This document shows, one piece after another, positions 15,406-23,543 of a DNA stretch of 64,000 nucleotides (positions within the stretch are counted from its first letter, which is position 1; the number at the start of each line of letters is the position of its first letter). The stretch spans positions 620,001 through 684,000 of the forward strand of contig NZ_JAPKNI010000001.1 in assembly GCF_026343955.1 (NCBI RefSeq). Direction: 5' to 3'. Both the position numbers and the translations under genes were made by a program. The notes beneath the pieces are model-generated. The model did no database searches. It was not told the DNA's origin and was given only the letters and a program-made list of their open reading frames with translations. The DNA comes from Kaistia defluvii (GTDB lineage: Bacteria > Pseudomonadota > Alphaproteobacteria > Rhizobiales > Kaistiaceae).

Positions 15406-16590
15406 ATGAAGACCATCACCGTCGTTGGAGCCGGAAAGATCGGCAGCACCATCGCGTCGATGCTGGCGGAGACGGGTGACTACCGGGTCGAACTGGTCGA
15501 CCGCAGCGAAGCGAGCCTCGACGCCCTGCCGGCACGGCCGCGCCTGACACACCGCGTGGTCGATGTCGCCACCGAAGGCGCGCTGGCCGAAACCCTGGCC
15601 GGCTCTTTCGCCGTCATCAGCGCCCTGCCCTTCCACCTGACGACCGCCGTCGCCACGGCCGCGATCTCAGCCGGCGTCCACTATCTCGACCTGACCGAAG
15701 ATGTCGCCAGCACCCGTTTCGTGAAGGCCATGGCCGCGACCGCCAGCGCGGCGCTGATCCCGCAATGCGGCCTCGCACCCGGCTTCATCTCGATCGTCGC
15801 CAGCGACATGGCGCGCGATTTCGACAGTCTCGACAGCATCCGCATGCGGGTCGGCGCGCTGCCGCAGTTTCCCTCCAACGGGCTCAATTACAGCCTGACC
15901 TGGAGCACGGACGGCGTCATCAACGAATATTGCGAGCCCTGCGAGGCGATCACCAATGGACGGCTCGTCTCGGTGCCGCCGCTGGAAGAACGTGAGGAAT
16001 TCTCGCTCGACGGCGTGCTCTACGAGGCGTTCAACACCTCCGGCGGCCTCGGCACGCTGTGCGAGACGCTCTCCGGCAAGGTGCGGCGGCTCAACTACAA
16101 GACGGTCCGCTATCCCGGCCATGCGGCGATCATGAAGGTGCTGCTCGACGATCTCCGCCTCTGCGCCCGGCGTGAATTGCTGAAGGATATTCTGGAGCAG
16201 TCGCTGCCGACGACGCGGCAGGATGTGGTGGTGATCTTCGTCAGCGTCAGCGGCATGAAGCAGGGCCGGCTTGTCGAAGAAATCTACGCCAAGAAGATCT
16301 ATAGCCGCGGGGAAGGCCCGAGCGCCTGCAGCGCCATCCAACTGACGACCGCCTCGGCCGCCTGCGCGGTGCTCGATCTGCTGGCCGAGGGCAAGCTTCC
16401 CGCGACGGGCCTGGTCCGGCAGGAAGACATTCCGATGGCGGCGTTCCTCGCCAATCGCTTCGGCAGCGTCTACCGGCCGGACGGATCCGGCACCACCGAC
16501 AGCCAGGGGAGGCAGGAAAAGACGGCGGAGCCGCATCCTGCCGATGGCGCCCGCCGCCACGCCAAGGCGGCGGGCCTCCTGCCCGCCTGA
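15406..16590 (+). CDS. Saccharopine dehydrogenase-like NAD(P) oxidoreductase
   Basis: 394 aa. The N-terminal Rossmann fold starts ITVVGAGKIGSTIASMLAE, then VVDVATEGALAETLAG and SALPFHLTTAVATAAISAGVHYLDLTED, the usual core of saccharopine dehydrogenase and lysine-6-dehydrogenase proteins. The middle section (CGLAPGF, then GLNYSLTWSTDGVINEY) also fits lysine-6-dehydrogenase-like members. Reaction likely on a basic amino acid or its imine, with NAD(P). The last 30 residues are low-complexity and may be a non-conserved tail. The AsnC regulator upstream supports an amino acid substrate. Exact substrate unknown. Confidence 0.87.
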   Translation: MKTITVVGAGKIGSTIASMLAETGDYRVELVDRSEASLDALPARPRLTHRVVDVATEGALAETLAGSFAVISALPFHLTTAVATAAISAGVHYLDLTEDVASTRFVKAMAATASAALIPQCGLAPGFISIVASDMARDFDSLDSIRMRVGALPQFPSNGLNYSLTWSTDGVINEYCEPCEAITNGRLVSVPPLEEREEFSLDGVLYEAFNTSGGLGTLCETLSGKVRRLNYKTVRYPGHAAIMKVLLDDLRLCARRELLKDILEQSLPTTRQDVVVIFVSVSGMKQGRLVEEIYAKKIYSRGEGPSACSAIQLTTASAACAVLDLLAEGKLPATGLVRQEDIPMAAFLANRFGSVYRPDGSGTTDSQGRQEKTAEPHPADGARRHAKAAGLLPA

Positions 16591-16603
16591 GAAAACCGAC
16601 CGG

Positions 16604-16633
16604 TCGGCCTCACCGGCAGAAGCCGATATTTTT
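16604..16633 (+). terminator. Possible weak terminator
   Basis: Short stem TCGGC (16604-16608) with GCCGA (16622-16626), followed by TATTTTT. It lies 14 nt after the stop of the saccharopine-dehydrogenase-like gene, in front of the convergent DUF59 gene. The stem is only 5 bp, so support is modest. Confidence 0.35.
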
Positions 16634-16800
16634 CTGGGAACGATCGTCGCCATCCGGGGTTGCCTTCCCAGATGCGGCGCGCGTCAACCGGACGTGGCGG
16701 CACGGGGAACAGGGCAGTTTTTCCGGTTTCTTGCCCTGACCAACGCATAGGTAGTCGAGCCCCTATCCCGCCCGCGCCGCATCGAATTCTTCTCGAAAGA

Positions 16801-17535
16801 TCAGGCCGGATTGGCCGCCGCCAGAATCCGGCAATGCTCGGCGTTTGCCGACATGGTGACCGCCGTGCCGCGCACACTGCGGACATGCACCGCCCACTGC
16901 GGCAACGCGACGGGCTCGCCCTGGGCAGTGACGAATGCCCGGTCACCGGGCAGGTTGCGGCGCAGCGCCAGATAGCGCGCCACCGGTTCGGCCAGACCGA
17001 CTGTCTCTTGGGCGATCCGCTCCAGATCCGAAAGGGTCCATAGCGCCGGCGGCGGCAGGTTGCCCCCCTTGGGCAGTTCATCGAGCACGGCGTGCTGGCG
17101 GGCCAGAAAAGCCTTTTCCAGGAAGGTGTGGCGCAGGCCGTCCAGTTCGCCTTCGGCCTTCTGCGGAAAGGCTTCCATGAAGGAGAGATCCTGCGCGACC
17201 GCCTCGTTGATGCGCCGCGCCGCGAAATGATCGCGCAACACCACTTCGGCGGAAAGGACCCAGGGCAGCGCCACCACGGCCGCCTTGATGTCGGCCGCCA
17301 TCAGAAACGCGAAGTTCGCCGCGCACCATTGCGTCGGCAACTGGAAGGCAACGCCGACCGATCCGCCGTCGACCTCGATCGACTTGATGAACCCCATTGC
17401 CGTGACCGTCTCGTCCAGTTCGGGGTCGCGGATCGTCTCCAGAGCGAGGCGCACCTCTTCCGCTCGCGCCTCGGTCAAGCTGTCCGCGACCGCCAACGGC
17501 GCAGCGGGCGACGGCGTGGCTTCATTCGGCCGCAT
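16801..17535 (-). CDS. MIP18/DUF59 domain protein, paired with an amidohydrolase
   Basis: 244 aa. The N-terminal half carries a MIP18 (DUF59) domain: VRLALETIRDPELDETVTAMGFIKSIEVDGGSVGVAFQLPTQWCAANFAFLMAADI. This domain serves in iron-sulfur cluster assembly and also occurs in proteins encoded with bacterial multicomponent monooxygenases. The C-terminal half is specific to this subgroup and I do not recognise a catalytic motif in it. The start overlaps the upstream amidohydrolase end by 14 nt, so the two are translationally coupled. In mycobacterial propane monooxygenase (mim) clusters the same two kinds of gene follow the monooxygenase subunits; here no monooxygenase is in the window. A role in maturation or metal handling of a partner enzyme is inference. 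Confidence 0.75.
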   Translation of the reverse strand: MRPNEATPSPAAPLAVADSLTEARAEEVRLALETIRDPELDETVTAMGFIKSIEVDGGSVGVAFQLPTQWCAANFAFLMAADIKAAVVALPWVLSAEVVLRDHFAARRINEAVAQDLSFMEAFPQKAEGELDGLRHTFLEKAFLARQHAVLDELPKGGNLPPPALWTLSDLERIAQETVGLAEPVARYLALRRNLPGDRAFVTAQGEPVALPQWAVHVRSVRGTAVTMSANAEHCRILAAANPA

Positions 17536-18559
17536 GGCGGGATGCCTCGGCTGCCGGCAGATCGACCGGCGGCAGGTTCAGCAGCGCATCGGCATCGAGA
17601 CCGTAGAGCTTGGCCGCGTTGAGGCCCAGAATCTTGCGCTTGGCGTCGAGGTCGAGCGCGTGTCCCGCCTCGGTCGTATCCTCCTCATCGAGCTCGAACG
17701 CCATGAACGCCTCAATGATCCAGTCGGGACTGGTGATCGCGTAGTCCGAGCCGAAGATCAGCCGGTCCGGCCCGACGCCCCAGAGCAGTTCGATCAGCAT
17801 CGTCTTGAAATGGCGCGGCCGGGCGCGGATGAACGAGGTGACCAGCGCCAGCCCGCCATAGACGTTCGGCTCCTGCCCGGCGACGGCGCAGAAATCGTCG
17901 ATGCGCGGCATGCCGCAATGATCTACGACGAAGGTCAGGTCCGGAAAGCTCGTCGCGACATGGTCGACATCGCGCACGTCGAAGGCGTCATAGTCGAGCG
18001 GATGCGTCGTCGGACCCTTATGGACATGGATGATGGTGATGCCCAGTTCGCGGCACTTCTCCAGATAGGGCCTCACGAAATCGTCGGACAGGCGGTAGCC
18101 GCGCGAGATGCCGTTCCATTCGCCGGTATAGAGCTTGACGCCCTTGAAACCGAAGCGGTCGTGGTCCTGCTCGAGCCTTGCCAGACCGCGCGAGCCCTCA
18201 CGCGGATCGATCCGGCCGTTCAGCACGACGCGATCCGGGCAGAGCGCCTTCAGTTCACTACACTGATCCGTGGTGTTGAAGCCGTCCTTGTAGAAATCCC
18301 GGAGATCGACGGGCAGCATGATGGCGGCGTCGCAATAGCCGTCGACGAACAGGTCACGGGCCGCCTTTTCGGCGCCGTAGTAGCGGAACTGGTCCTGCGT
18401 CCAGCGCTTGTCGGCCGGCGTGAAGCCGACATGCCCGCCCCAGAACGTATCGATGAAGGTGCGGCCATAGTCGTTGCGCCAGTTCTCCGGCCGCCCATCC
18501 CAGAGGTGGGTGTGGCCATCGACGATCAGAATGCGCTCTCCGTCCGGCGTAACGAACAT
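17522..18559 (-). CDS. Amidohydrolase family protein (TIM-barrel metal hydrolase)
   Basis: 345 aa of the amidohydrolase-2 family. Metal-site residues can be followed: DGHTHLW near the N-terminus (HxH), GVKLYTGE, IIHVHKGPTTHPLDYDAF, FVVDHCGMPRI and GSDYAITSPDW (final Asp). Family members hydrolyse or decarboxylate small substrates. This subgroup, paired with a DUF59 protein, is best known from propane and butane monooxygenase clusters, where its task is thought to be accessory. It lies about 200 nt downstream of a sugar ABC permease and could be read through from that operon. Confidence 0.85.
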   Translation of the reverse strand: MFVTPDGERILIVDGHTHLWDGRPENWRNDYGRTFIDTFWGGHVGFTPADKRWTQDQFRYYGAEKAARDLFVDGYCDAAIMLPVDLRDFYKDGFNTTDQCSELKALCPDRVVLNGRIDPREGSRGLARLEQDHDRFGFKGVKLYTGEWNGISRGYRLSDDFVRPYLEKCRELGITIIHVHKGPTTHPLDYDAFDVRDVDHVATSFPDLTFVVDHCGMPRIDDFCAVAGQEPNVYGGLALVTSFIRARPRHFKTMLIELLWGVGPDRLIFGSDYAITSPDWIIEAFMAFELDEEDTTEAGHALDLDAKRKILGLNAAKLYGLDADALLNLPPVDLPAAEASRHAAE

Positions 18560-18765
18560 GGATCCCTCCCTGGATCTTCCTGGCAGAGACTAGGCCGCGG
18601 ACCGTCCCTGCAAAGAAGCTTTGCAATCGACGGCACGCTGCCCCTCGCGCCTTATGGTCTGTCCAGGGCCCGGCATAGTCGCGGAAACAGCGCGCCTCGG
18701 GCGCCGTTTCCCATGGTCTCCTCCGCGCCGATCGGCGCGATGCGCAACGCTAGCGCGATGCGCGG

Positions 18766-19779
18766 TCAGCTGAAATAGCGCACACGGATGGCGTCGATGG
18801 CAACGGCGATGAAGATCATGACGCCGCCGATGATGCCGACATAGAAGGACGGCACCGAGATGATGGCGAGGCCGACCTGGATGATCGTCAGGAGCAGCAC
18901 GCCGCCCAGCACGCCGATGACATTGCCACGGCCGCCGAACACGCTGACGCCGCCGATGATGGGGGCCGCGATGGCATAGAGCAGATAGCTCGAGCCCTGG
19001 TTCGAGGTGATCGCCATCTGCCAGGACGCCAGCAGGAATCCGGCGCAACCGGCCAGGAAGCCGGCCAGCGTATAGGTCAGGATCTTGACCCGGTCGACGC
19101 GGATGCCGGCCGAATTGGAGGCGACCGGATTGCCGCCCACCGCGTAGACGCGGCGGCCGAATACGGTGTTGGAGAGCAGGATGCCGACACCGACCAGCGC
19201 GATGACGAAGATGAACGGCATGACCGGCCAGCCGCCGATCGTCGCCTGGCCGATCCAGACATAGCCGTCGGAAAGATTGGTGATGGTGCGGCCCTGGGTC
19301 AGCGCCAGCAGCGCGCCCTGCAGGATGATCATCATCGACAGGGTCTGGATCAGCGACACCATCTTGAGCTTGGTGATGCAGAGGCCGTTGAAGAAGCCGA
19401 TGAAGGTGGCGACGCCGACGCCGACCAGCATGCCCGGGAACCATGGCAGGCCCCAGTCGGAATAGGCCATCGCGCCGATCGCCGAGGAGAAGCCGAGATT
19501 GGCCGGCAGCGACAGGTCGATTTCGGCGACCAGAAGCGGCAGCGCCACGGCGAGGCCCAGCATGCCGAGCACCGTGGCCTGCACCATGATGTTCTGCATG
19601 TTGTTGACGGTGAAGAAGAACTGGTTGAACAGGCCGAAGATCACGACCAGCGCGATCAGCCAGATCCACACCACATTGTGCAGCACCCATCCGAGGACGG
19701 AACGGCCGCCCTCCTTCGCGGTGGGGGCGGTGCCGGCGGGGCTCGCGGTCTTGGCGGCGGCGGTCATCGTGCGGCTCAT
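18766..19779 (-). CDS. Sugar ABC transporter permease (RbsC-like)
   Basis: Inner-membrane permease of about 337 aa for a CUT2-class sugar importer. I chose ATG 19779, with GAGGAAGAG just upstream, instead of a longer frame from 19869. After a 35-residue cytosolic tail there are eight to ten membrane segments. Landmarks: EIDLSLPANLGFSSAIGA (in place of the usual GGIDLS), VYAVGGNPVASNSAGIRVDRVKI and IIGGVSVFGGRGNVIG, both typical of RbsC/XylH proteins. It is last in a binding protein, ATPase, permease operon. It is the only permease of this system, so it should work as a homodimer. Confidence 0.93.
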   Translation of the reverse strand: MSRTMTAAAKTASPAGTAPTAKEGGRSVLGWVLHNVVWIWLIALVVIFGLFNQFFFTVNNMQNIMVQATVLGMLGLAVALPLLVAEIDLSLPANLGFSSAIGAMAYSDWGLPWFPGMLVGVGVATFIGFFNGLCITKLKMVSLIQTLSMMIILQGALLALTQGRTITNLSDGYVWIGQATIGGWPVMPFIFVIALVGVGILLSNTVFGRRVYAVGGNPVASNSAGIRVDRVKILTYTLAGFLAGCAGFLLASWQMAITSNQGSSYLLYAIAAPIIGGVSVFGGRGNVIGVLGGVLLLTIIQVGLAIISVPSFYVGIIGGVMIFIAVAIDAIRVRYFS

Positions 19780-19837
19780 CTCTTCCTCGTTGTCAGCATG
19801 GCATTCCGGGCGACCGGCGCAAGATCCGAATGTGGAC

Positions 19838-21364
19838 CTAGGCCGGCTCAAGCCCCCGGAGCCTGTCATTGGTGATCTCGGAGCCCGTGAGCTCGCGGGC
19901 GATGGTGCCGTTTTCGAAGATGCAGACCCGGTCGACGGCGCGCGTGATCTCGTCGGTATCGGTCGAGACGATGATGACGGCGACGCCCGTCCGGCTCAGA
20001 TCGTCGACGATTCGCAACACGTCCTGCTTCACGCCGACATCGATGCCGCGTGTCGGCTCGTCGAGGATCAGCACACGCGGCCCGGTCGCCAGCACGCGGC
20101 CGAGACAGACCTTCTGCTGGTTGCCGCCCGAAAGCGTGTCGACCGCGACCTCGGCCGAGGGCGCCTTGATATCCATCGCCGCGAAATAGCGATCCGAAAG
20201 CTTCAGCTCGGCCTCCTTGCTCAGGAAGCCGGCATTGGCCACCGCCGAGAGCGACGACAGCGAGATGTTGGCGCCGATCGACATCTGGCCGATCGCGCCA
20301 TCGCGGCGGCGGTCGTCGGACAGGAAGGCGATGCCGGATTCGAAGGCATCGCGCGGATGGCTCGGCAGCTTCTGCGTCTCGCTGCCATCGGCAAAGCGGA
20401 TCGTGCCGGATTGCACCGGCGTCAGGCCGAAGATGCAGCGCGCCAGTTCCTTGGCGCCGGCGCCGGGCAGACCGGTAAAGCCGACCACCTCGCCGGGGCG
20501 CAGGTCGAGCGCGGGAACGCGGACGCTGGGACCGACAATATCGCGAAGCTCAACGGCGGGGGCGTCATCGGCGAAGCTGCGGCGCTCGCGCTGGAACAGC
20601 ACTAGGCCCCGGCCGAGCACCAGCTCGGAAAGCTGCGCCGAGGTCAGGCTGCCGACATCCTCGGAGCCGCCGGCCAGCACGCCGTCGCGCAGCACCGATA
20701 CGGAGTCGCAGATATCGAGGATCTCGTCATTGTAGTGTGAGATGAAGATGAAGGTGACGCCGTCGGCCTTCAGCCGGCGCATGAAATCGAACAGCTGCTT
20801 GCGGTCCTCGACCGTCAGGGCCGCCGTCGGTTCATCAAGGATGATGATCTTGCCGCCGCTGAACATGGCGCGGAGGATGTTGAGCTTGCGCCGGGCCACG
20901 GCGTCGAGCTTGCCGGCCGGCTTGTCGAGATCGATGCCGGTCCCGGCCAGCATGCGCGCGGCGTCCTTGCGCAGCTTGCGCCAGTTCACGAAGCCGAAGC
21001 GGCGCGGCCAGATGCCCAGCATCAGGTTTTCGGCGGCGGAGAGATGATCGATGATCATCGGCTCCTGGGTGACCAGGAACACGCCCGCCTCTTCCATGGA
21101 CGGCACGTCGGCATGGCCGAGCGCCACGCCATCAAGGTAGATGGTGCCCGTCGTCGGCTGGCGCTGACCCGACATGATGCCGACCAGCGTGCTCTTGCCG
21201 GCGCCGTTTTCGCCCAGCAGGCCATGGATCGAGCCGCGGCGGATGGCGAGGCTGACATCGCGCAGCGCCACGGCGCCGCCATAGACCTTGCCGAGATTCT
21301 CGACCCGCAGAACATAGTCGCTCGCGGCCTGCGATCTGGATGTCATCGGCACGGTCACGCGCAT
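19838..21364 (-). CDS. Sugar ABC transporter ATPase (RbsA-like, two nucleotide-binding domains)
   Basis: 508 aa with two fused ATPase domains. Domain 1: Walker A GENGAGKSTLVG, Walker B IIILDEPTAAL, but the signature loop is degenerate (LDAVARRKLNILRAM instead of LSGGQ). Domain 2: degenerate Walker A (GLPGAGAKELAR), intact signature [11 protein letters not shown], Walker [15 protein letters not shown]. That asymmetry is usual in CUT2 ATPases. It is the middle gene between the binding protein and the permease. The gap to the binding-protein gene holds two hairpins. Confidence 0.94.
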   Translation of the reverse strand: MRVTVPMTSRSQAASDYVLRVENLGKVYGGAVALRDVSLAIRRGSIHGLLGENGAGKSTLVGIMSGQRQPTTGTIYLDGVALGHADVPSMEEAGVFLVTQEPMIIDHLSAAENLMLGIWPRRFGFVNWRKLRKDAARMLAGTGIDLDKPAGKLDAVARRKLNILRAMFSGGKIIILDEPTAALTVEDRKQLFDFMRRLKADGVTFIFISHYNDEILDICDSVSVLRDGVLAGGSEDVGSLTSAQLSELVLGRGLVLFQRERRSFADDAPAVELRDIVGPSVRVPALDLRPGEVVGFTGLPGAGAKELARCIFGLTPVQSGTIRFADGSETQKLPSHPRDAFESGIAFLSDDRRRDGAIGQMSIGANISLSSLSAVANAGFLSKEAELKLSDRYFAAMDIKAPSAEVAVDTLSGGNQQKVCLGRVLATGPRVLILDEPTRGIDVGVKQDVLRIVDDLSRTGVAVIIVSTDTDEITRAVDRVCIFENGTIARELTGSEITNDRLRGLEPA

Positions 21365-21384
21365 CTCCTGTCAAAAACGGAACG

Positions 21385-21453
21385 GCCGCGCATCGAGCGC
21401 GGCGCAACAGAAGGCAACGCCGCGCCGGAGGAACAGGTCCACCGACGCGGCGT
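21385..21453 (-). promoter_or_regulatory. Two intercistronic hairpins between binding-protein and ATPase genes
   Basis: GCCGCGC (21385-21391) pairs with GCGCGGC (21397-21403), loop ATCGA; ACGCCGCG (21417-21424) pairs with CGCGGCGT (21446-21453) over a 21-nt loop. Both lie in the 98-nt gap after the binding-protein stop. They probably protect the upstream mRNA or attenuate downstream expression. Confidence 0.6.
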
Positions 21454-21462
21454 CCTTGCCGA

Positions 21463-22551
21463 CTATGTGTAAGGGATCTTCCATTCGATCTCGGCGATGG
21501 CGCCCCAATGGCGCGGATCGGCCGAATTCGACTTGTCGATGATGAAGGGCGGAATGATCAGCGTCGGGCCGGTCTTGCCGGCGACGATCTCGCCCTTCTC
21601 CCAGAAATACTTCTTGTTCTCGTACGGGCCGATCGGAACGGCCTGCTTCTTCATCGAGTAGGTGCCGAGCATCTCGACCGCGATCTGGCCATAGGCGATC
21701 GGATCCTGCGACACGCAGGCGTCCATGAAGCCGTCCTGGATCCACTTCAGCGCGACCGGCTCGCCGTCGATGTTGACGAAGATGACGTGGCCTTCCTCGC
21801 CGACCTTCTTCCAGCGACCCTTCTGCTGCAGCGCCGTGACGATGCCGCGCGAAGGCGAATCGGAGGGCGCATGCACCGCGTCGAGATCCGGGAATTCCGA
21901 CAGCGTCGAGAGCGTCACGGCCAGCATCTGGTCGAGCGCGCCTTCGGTCGGACGGGCGAGATACTTGATCTCCGGATACTTGGCGAACTCGGCGTCCATG
22001 CCTTCCTTGCGCAGGCGCCAGGCGACGCTCTGCAGCGCGCCGAAGCAGTTCAGCACGGTGCCCTTGGGGCTGCCATACTTGGCGGTCAGGCGCTTGATGA
22101 TCTCCTGGGCCGCCATCTGGCCGCCAAGGTAGTTGTCGAAGGAGACGGTGATCGCGACGTCGCCGCCATCGGCCGGCGTGTCGATGATGCCGACCGGAAT
22201 GCCCTTCTGGTTATAGCGGCGGATCGCCGAGACGATCGCCTGGCTGTCGATCGGGTCGCTGATGATCGCCGAAGGGTCGGAGAGCATGAGGCTCTGCCAC
22301 TGCTCCAGCTGGCGGGTGTTGTCGAAATTGGCGTTGGTCGCCTGGAATTCCCACTTGTTCGCCTGGACCGCGCGCTTCACGGCCTCTTCCTGGATGACGA
22401 AGAAGTAGTAGTCGAGGCTCTTGTTGCTATAGGGAACGAAGACGCGGTCGGCCGCGAAAGCGCTGCCGCTCCCGCCGACCATGGCTCCGACACCGAGAGC
22501 CGCGCCTGCCTTGAGCAGGCCGCGACGGCTGAGGTTGTTCACGTTTGTCAC
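21463..22551 (-). CDS. Sugar ABC transporter substrate-binding protein (RbsB/periplasmic-binding 4 family)
   Basis: 362 aa. The N-terminus has a twin-arginine type signal, SRRGLLKAGAALGVGAM, ending near AFA-AD, so export in folded form by Tat is likely. The mature part is a type I periplasmic binding protein: VQANKWEFQATNANFDNTRQLEQWQSL, PSAIISDPIDSQAIVSAIRRYNQKGIPVGIIDTPADGG and DLDAVHAPSDSPSRGIV. It leads a CUT2 importer operon. Two copies of a TNTAG-N4-ACTACA type motif lie in the 250-nt region upstream, one of them just below a TTGACA box, suggesting control by the RpiR protein encoded nearby. Substrate likely a pentose, polyol or related sugar; unproven. Confidence 0.93.
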   Translation of the reverse strand: MTNVNNLSRRGLLKAGAALGVGAMVGGSGSAFAADRVFVPYSNKSLDYYFFVIQEEAVKRAVQANKWEFQATNANFDNTRQLEQWQSLMLSDPSAIISDPIDSQAIVSAIRRYNQKGIPVGIIDTPADGGDVAITVSFDNYLGGQMAAQEIIKRLTAKYGSPKGTVLNCFGALQSVAWRLRKEGMDAEFAKYPEIKYLARPTEGALDQMLAVTLSTLSEFPDLDAVHAPSDSPSRGIVTALQQKGRWKKVGEEGHVIFVNIDGEPVALKWIQDGFMDACVSQDPIAYGQIAVEMLGTYSMKKQAVPIGPYENKKYFWEKGEIVAGKTGPTLIIPPFIIDKSNSADPRHWGAIAEIEWKIPYT

Positions 22552-22602
22552 TCAATCCTCCCATGTCCCATCGGCTCCCTAATCCCTGCCGACTGGAATG
22601 CA

Positions 22603-22634
22603 TCTAGTTTCACTACATCACGATGGACTGTCAA
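22603..22634 (-). promoter_or_regulatory. Promoter with candidate RpiR operator, site 1
   Basis: On the minus strand a consensus -35 TTGACA (22634-22629) is followed after 11 nt by TGTAGTGAAACTAGA (22617-22603), whose outer hexamers TGTAGT and ACTAGA are complementary except at one position. The repeat would cover the -10 area, about 50 nt before the binding-protein start. The form resembles HexR/RpiR-type operators (TGTAGT-N3-ACTACA). Confidence 0.5.
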
Positions 22635-22786
22635 TGGCCAAGCGGCCAACGATGATCCGGTATTTTTGGCTTAAATAGTTGATTTGATAGTCGAATATAT
22701 GGAAATCGCGGACAACACGATCCGGCACCTCCCCGCGATAGCGGGGAAGCCTGGAAGCCGGTAGCTGAACCATTCTGAAGCGGGAT

Positions 22787-22801
22787 GTTTGTTTTACTAC
22801 A
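22787..22801. promoter_or_regulatory. Candidate RpiR half-site, site 2
   Basis: GTTTGTTTTACTACA, a good ACTACA half-site preceded by TTTT as in the other copies but with a poor partner half. It lies immediately after the rpiA stop codon, in the upstream region of the sugar binding-protein gene. Weaker than site 1. Confidence 0.3.
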
Positions 22802-23506
22802 TCACCGCATGGCAACGTAGGCGGTGCCATCGAAACAGCCGACCACCATGCCCTGCGATTCCCGCGTGAACAGGCCATTCTCGACAACGCCCGGGATCTG
22901 GTTGAGCTTGATTTCCAGCTGTTCCGGATCGGGGATAACGCCGCAGCGGCAGTCGAGGATGAAGTTGCCGCTATCGGTCACGACAGGCTGGCCGTCCTTC
23001 ATTCGCCGCACGATGACGGCATCGGCGATGCCATGCTCGGCCAGCAGGCGCGAAACCATGCGCTCCGTCTGCTTCCAGGCGAACTGCACCACCTCGACCG
23101 GCAGGGGGAAGCCGCCAAGCTGGTCGACGATCTTGGTCTCGTCGCAGATGGTGATCATGCGCTTCGAGGCATGGGCGACGATCTTTTCCCAGAGCAGGCA
23201 GGCACCGCCGCCCTTGATCATGCGGAACTGCCGGTCGATCTCGTCCGGGCCGTCCACGGTCAGGTCCAGCTCGCCGATCTCGTTGGGATCGGTGATCTTG
23301 ATGCCGACTTCCCGCGCGACGTCATTGGTGGCGCGCGACGTTGTCGTGCAGGTGACCTTGAGACCTGCGGCGACATGCTTGCCAAGCTCGCGCACGAAGA
23401 AGTGCGACGTCGTGCCGGAGCCGAGGCCGAGCTTCATGCCGTCGCGCACGAATTCCTCGATCACCTTGCGGCCGGCTACCTTCTTGGCTTCATCCTGAGC
23501 GGTCAT
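22802..23506 (-). CDS. rpiA: Ribose-5-phosphate isomerase A
   Basis: 234 aa, full length for RpiA. It interconverts ribose 5-phosphate and ribulose 5-phosphate in the pentose phosphate pathway. Motifs: GLGSGTTSHFFVREL (phosphate-binding loop), TVDGPDEID (active-site Asp residues), KGGGACLLWEKIVA (Lys and catalytic Glu), and a C-terminal VVENGLF block. The usual KGGGGALLREK is KGGGACLLWEK, a small departure. It is last in a minus-strand operon with an aldehyde dehydrogenase, a xylulokinase-like protein, a phosphatase and an RpiR regulator, so it is probably a catabolic copy tied to pentose use and not the housekeeping enzyme. Confidence 0.95.
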   Translation of the reverse strand: MTAQDEAKKVAGRKVIEEFVRDGMKLGLGSGTTSHFFVRELGKHVAAGLKVTCTTTSRATNDVAREVGIKITDPNEIGELDLTVDGPDEIDRQFRMIKGGGACLLWEKIVAHASKRMITICDETKIVDQLGGFPLPVEVVQFAWKQTERMVSRLLAEHGIADAVIVRRMKDGQPVVTDSGNFILDCRCGVIPDPEQLEIKLNQIPGVVENGLFTRESQGMVVGCFDGTAYVAMR

Positions 23507-23543
23507 CTCTTGTCCTTCGAATGCGAAACGGATCGGGCGGCGG

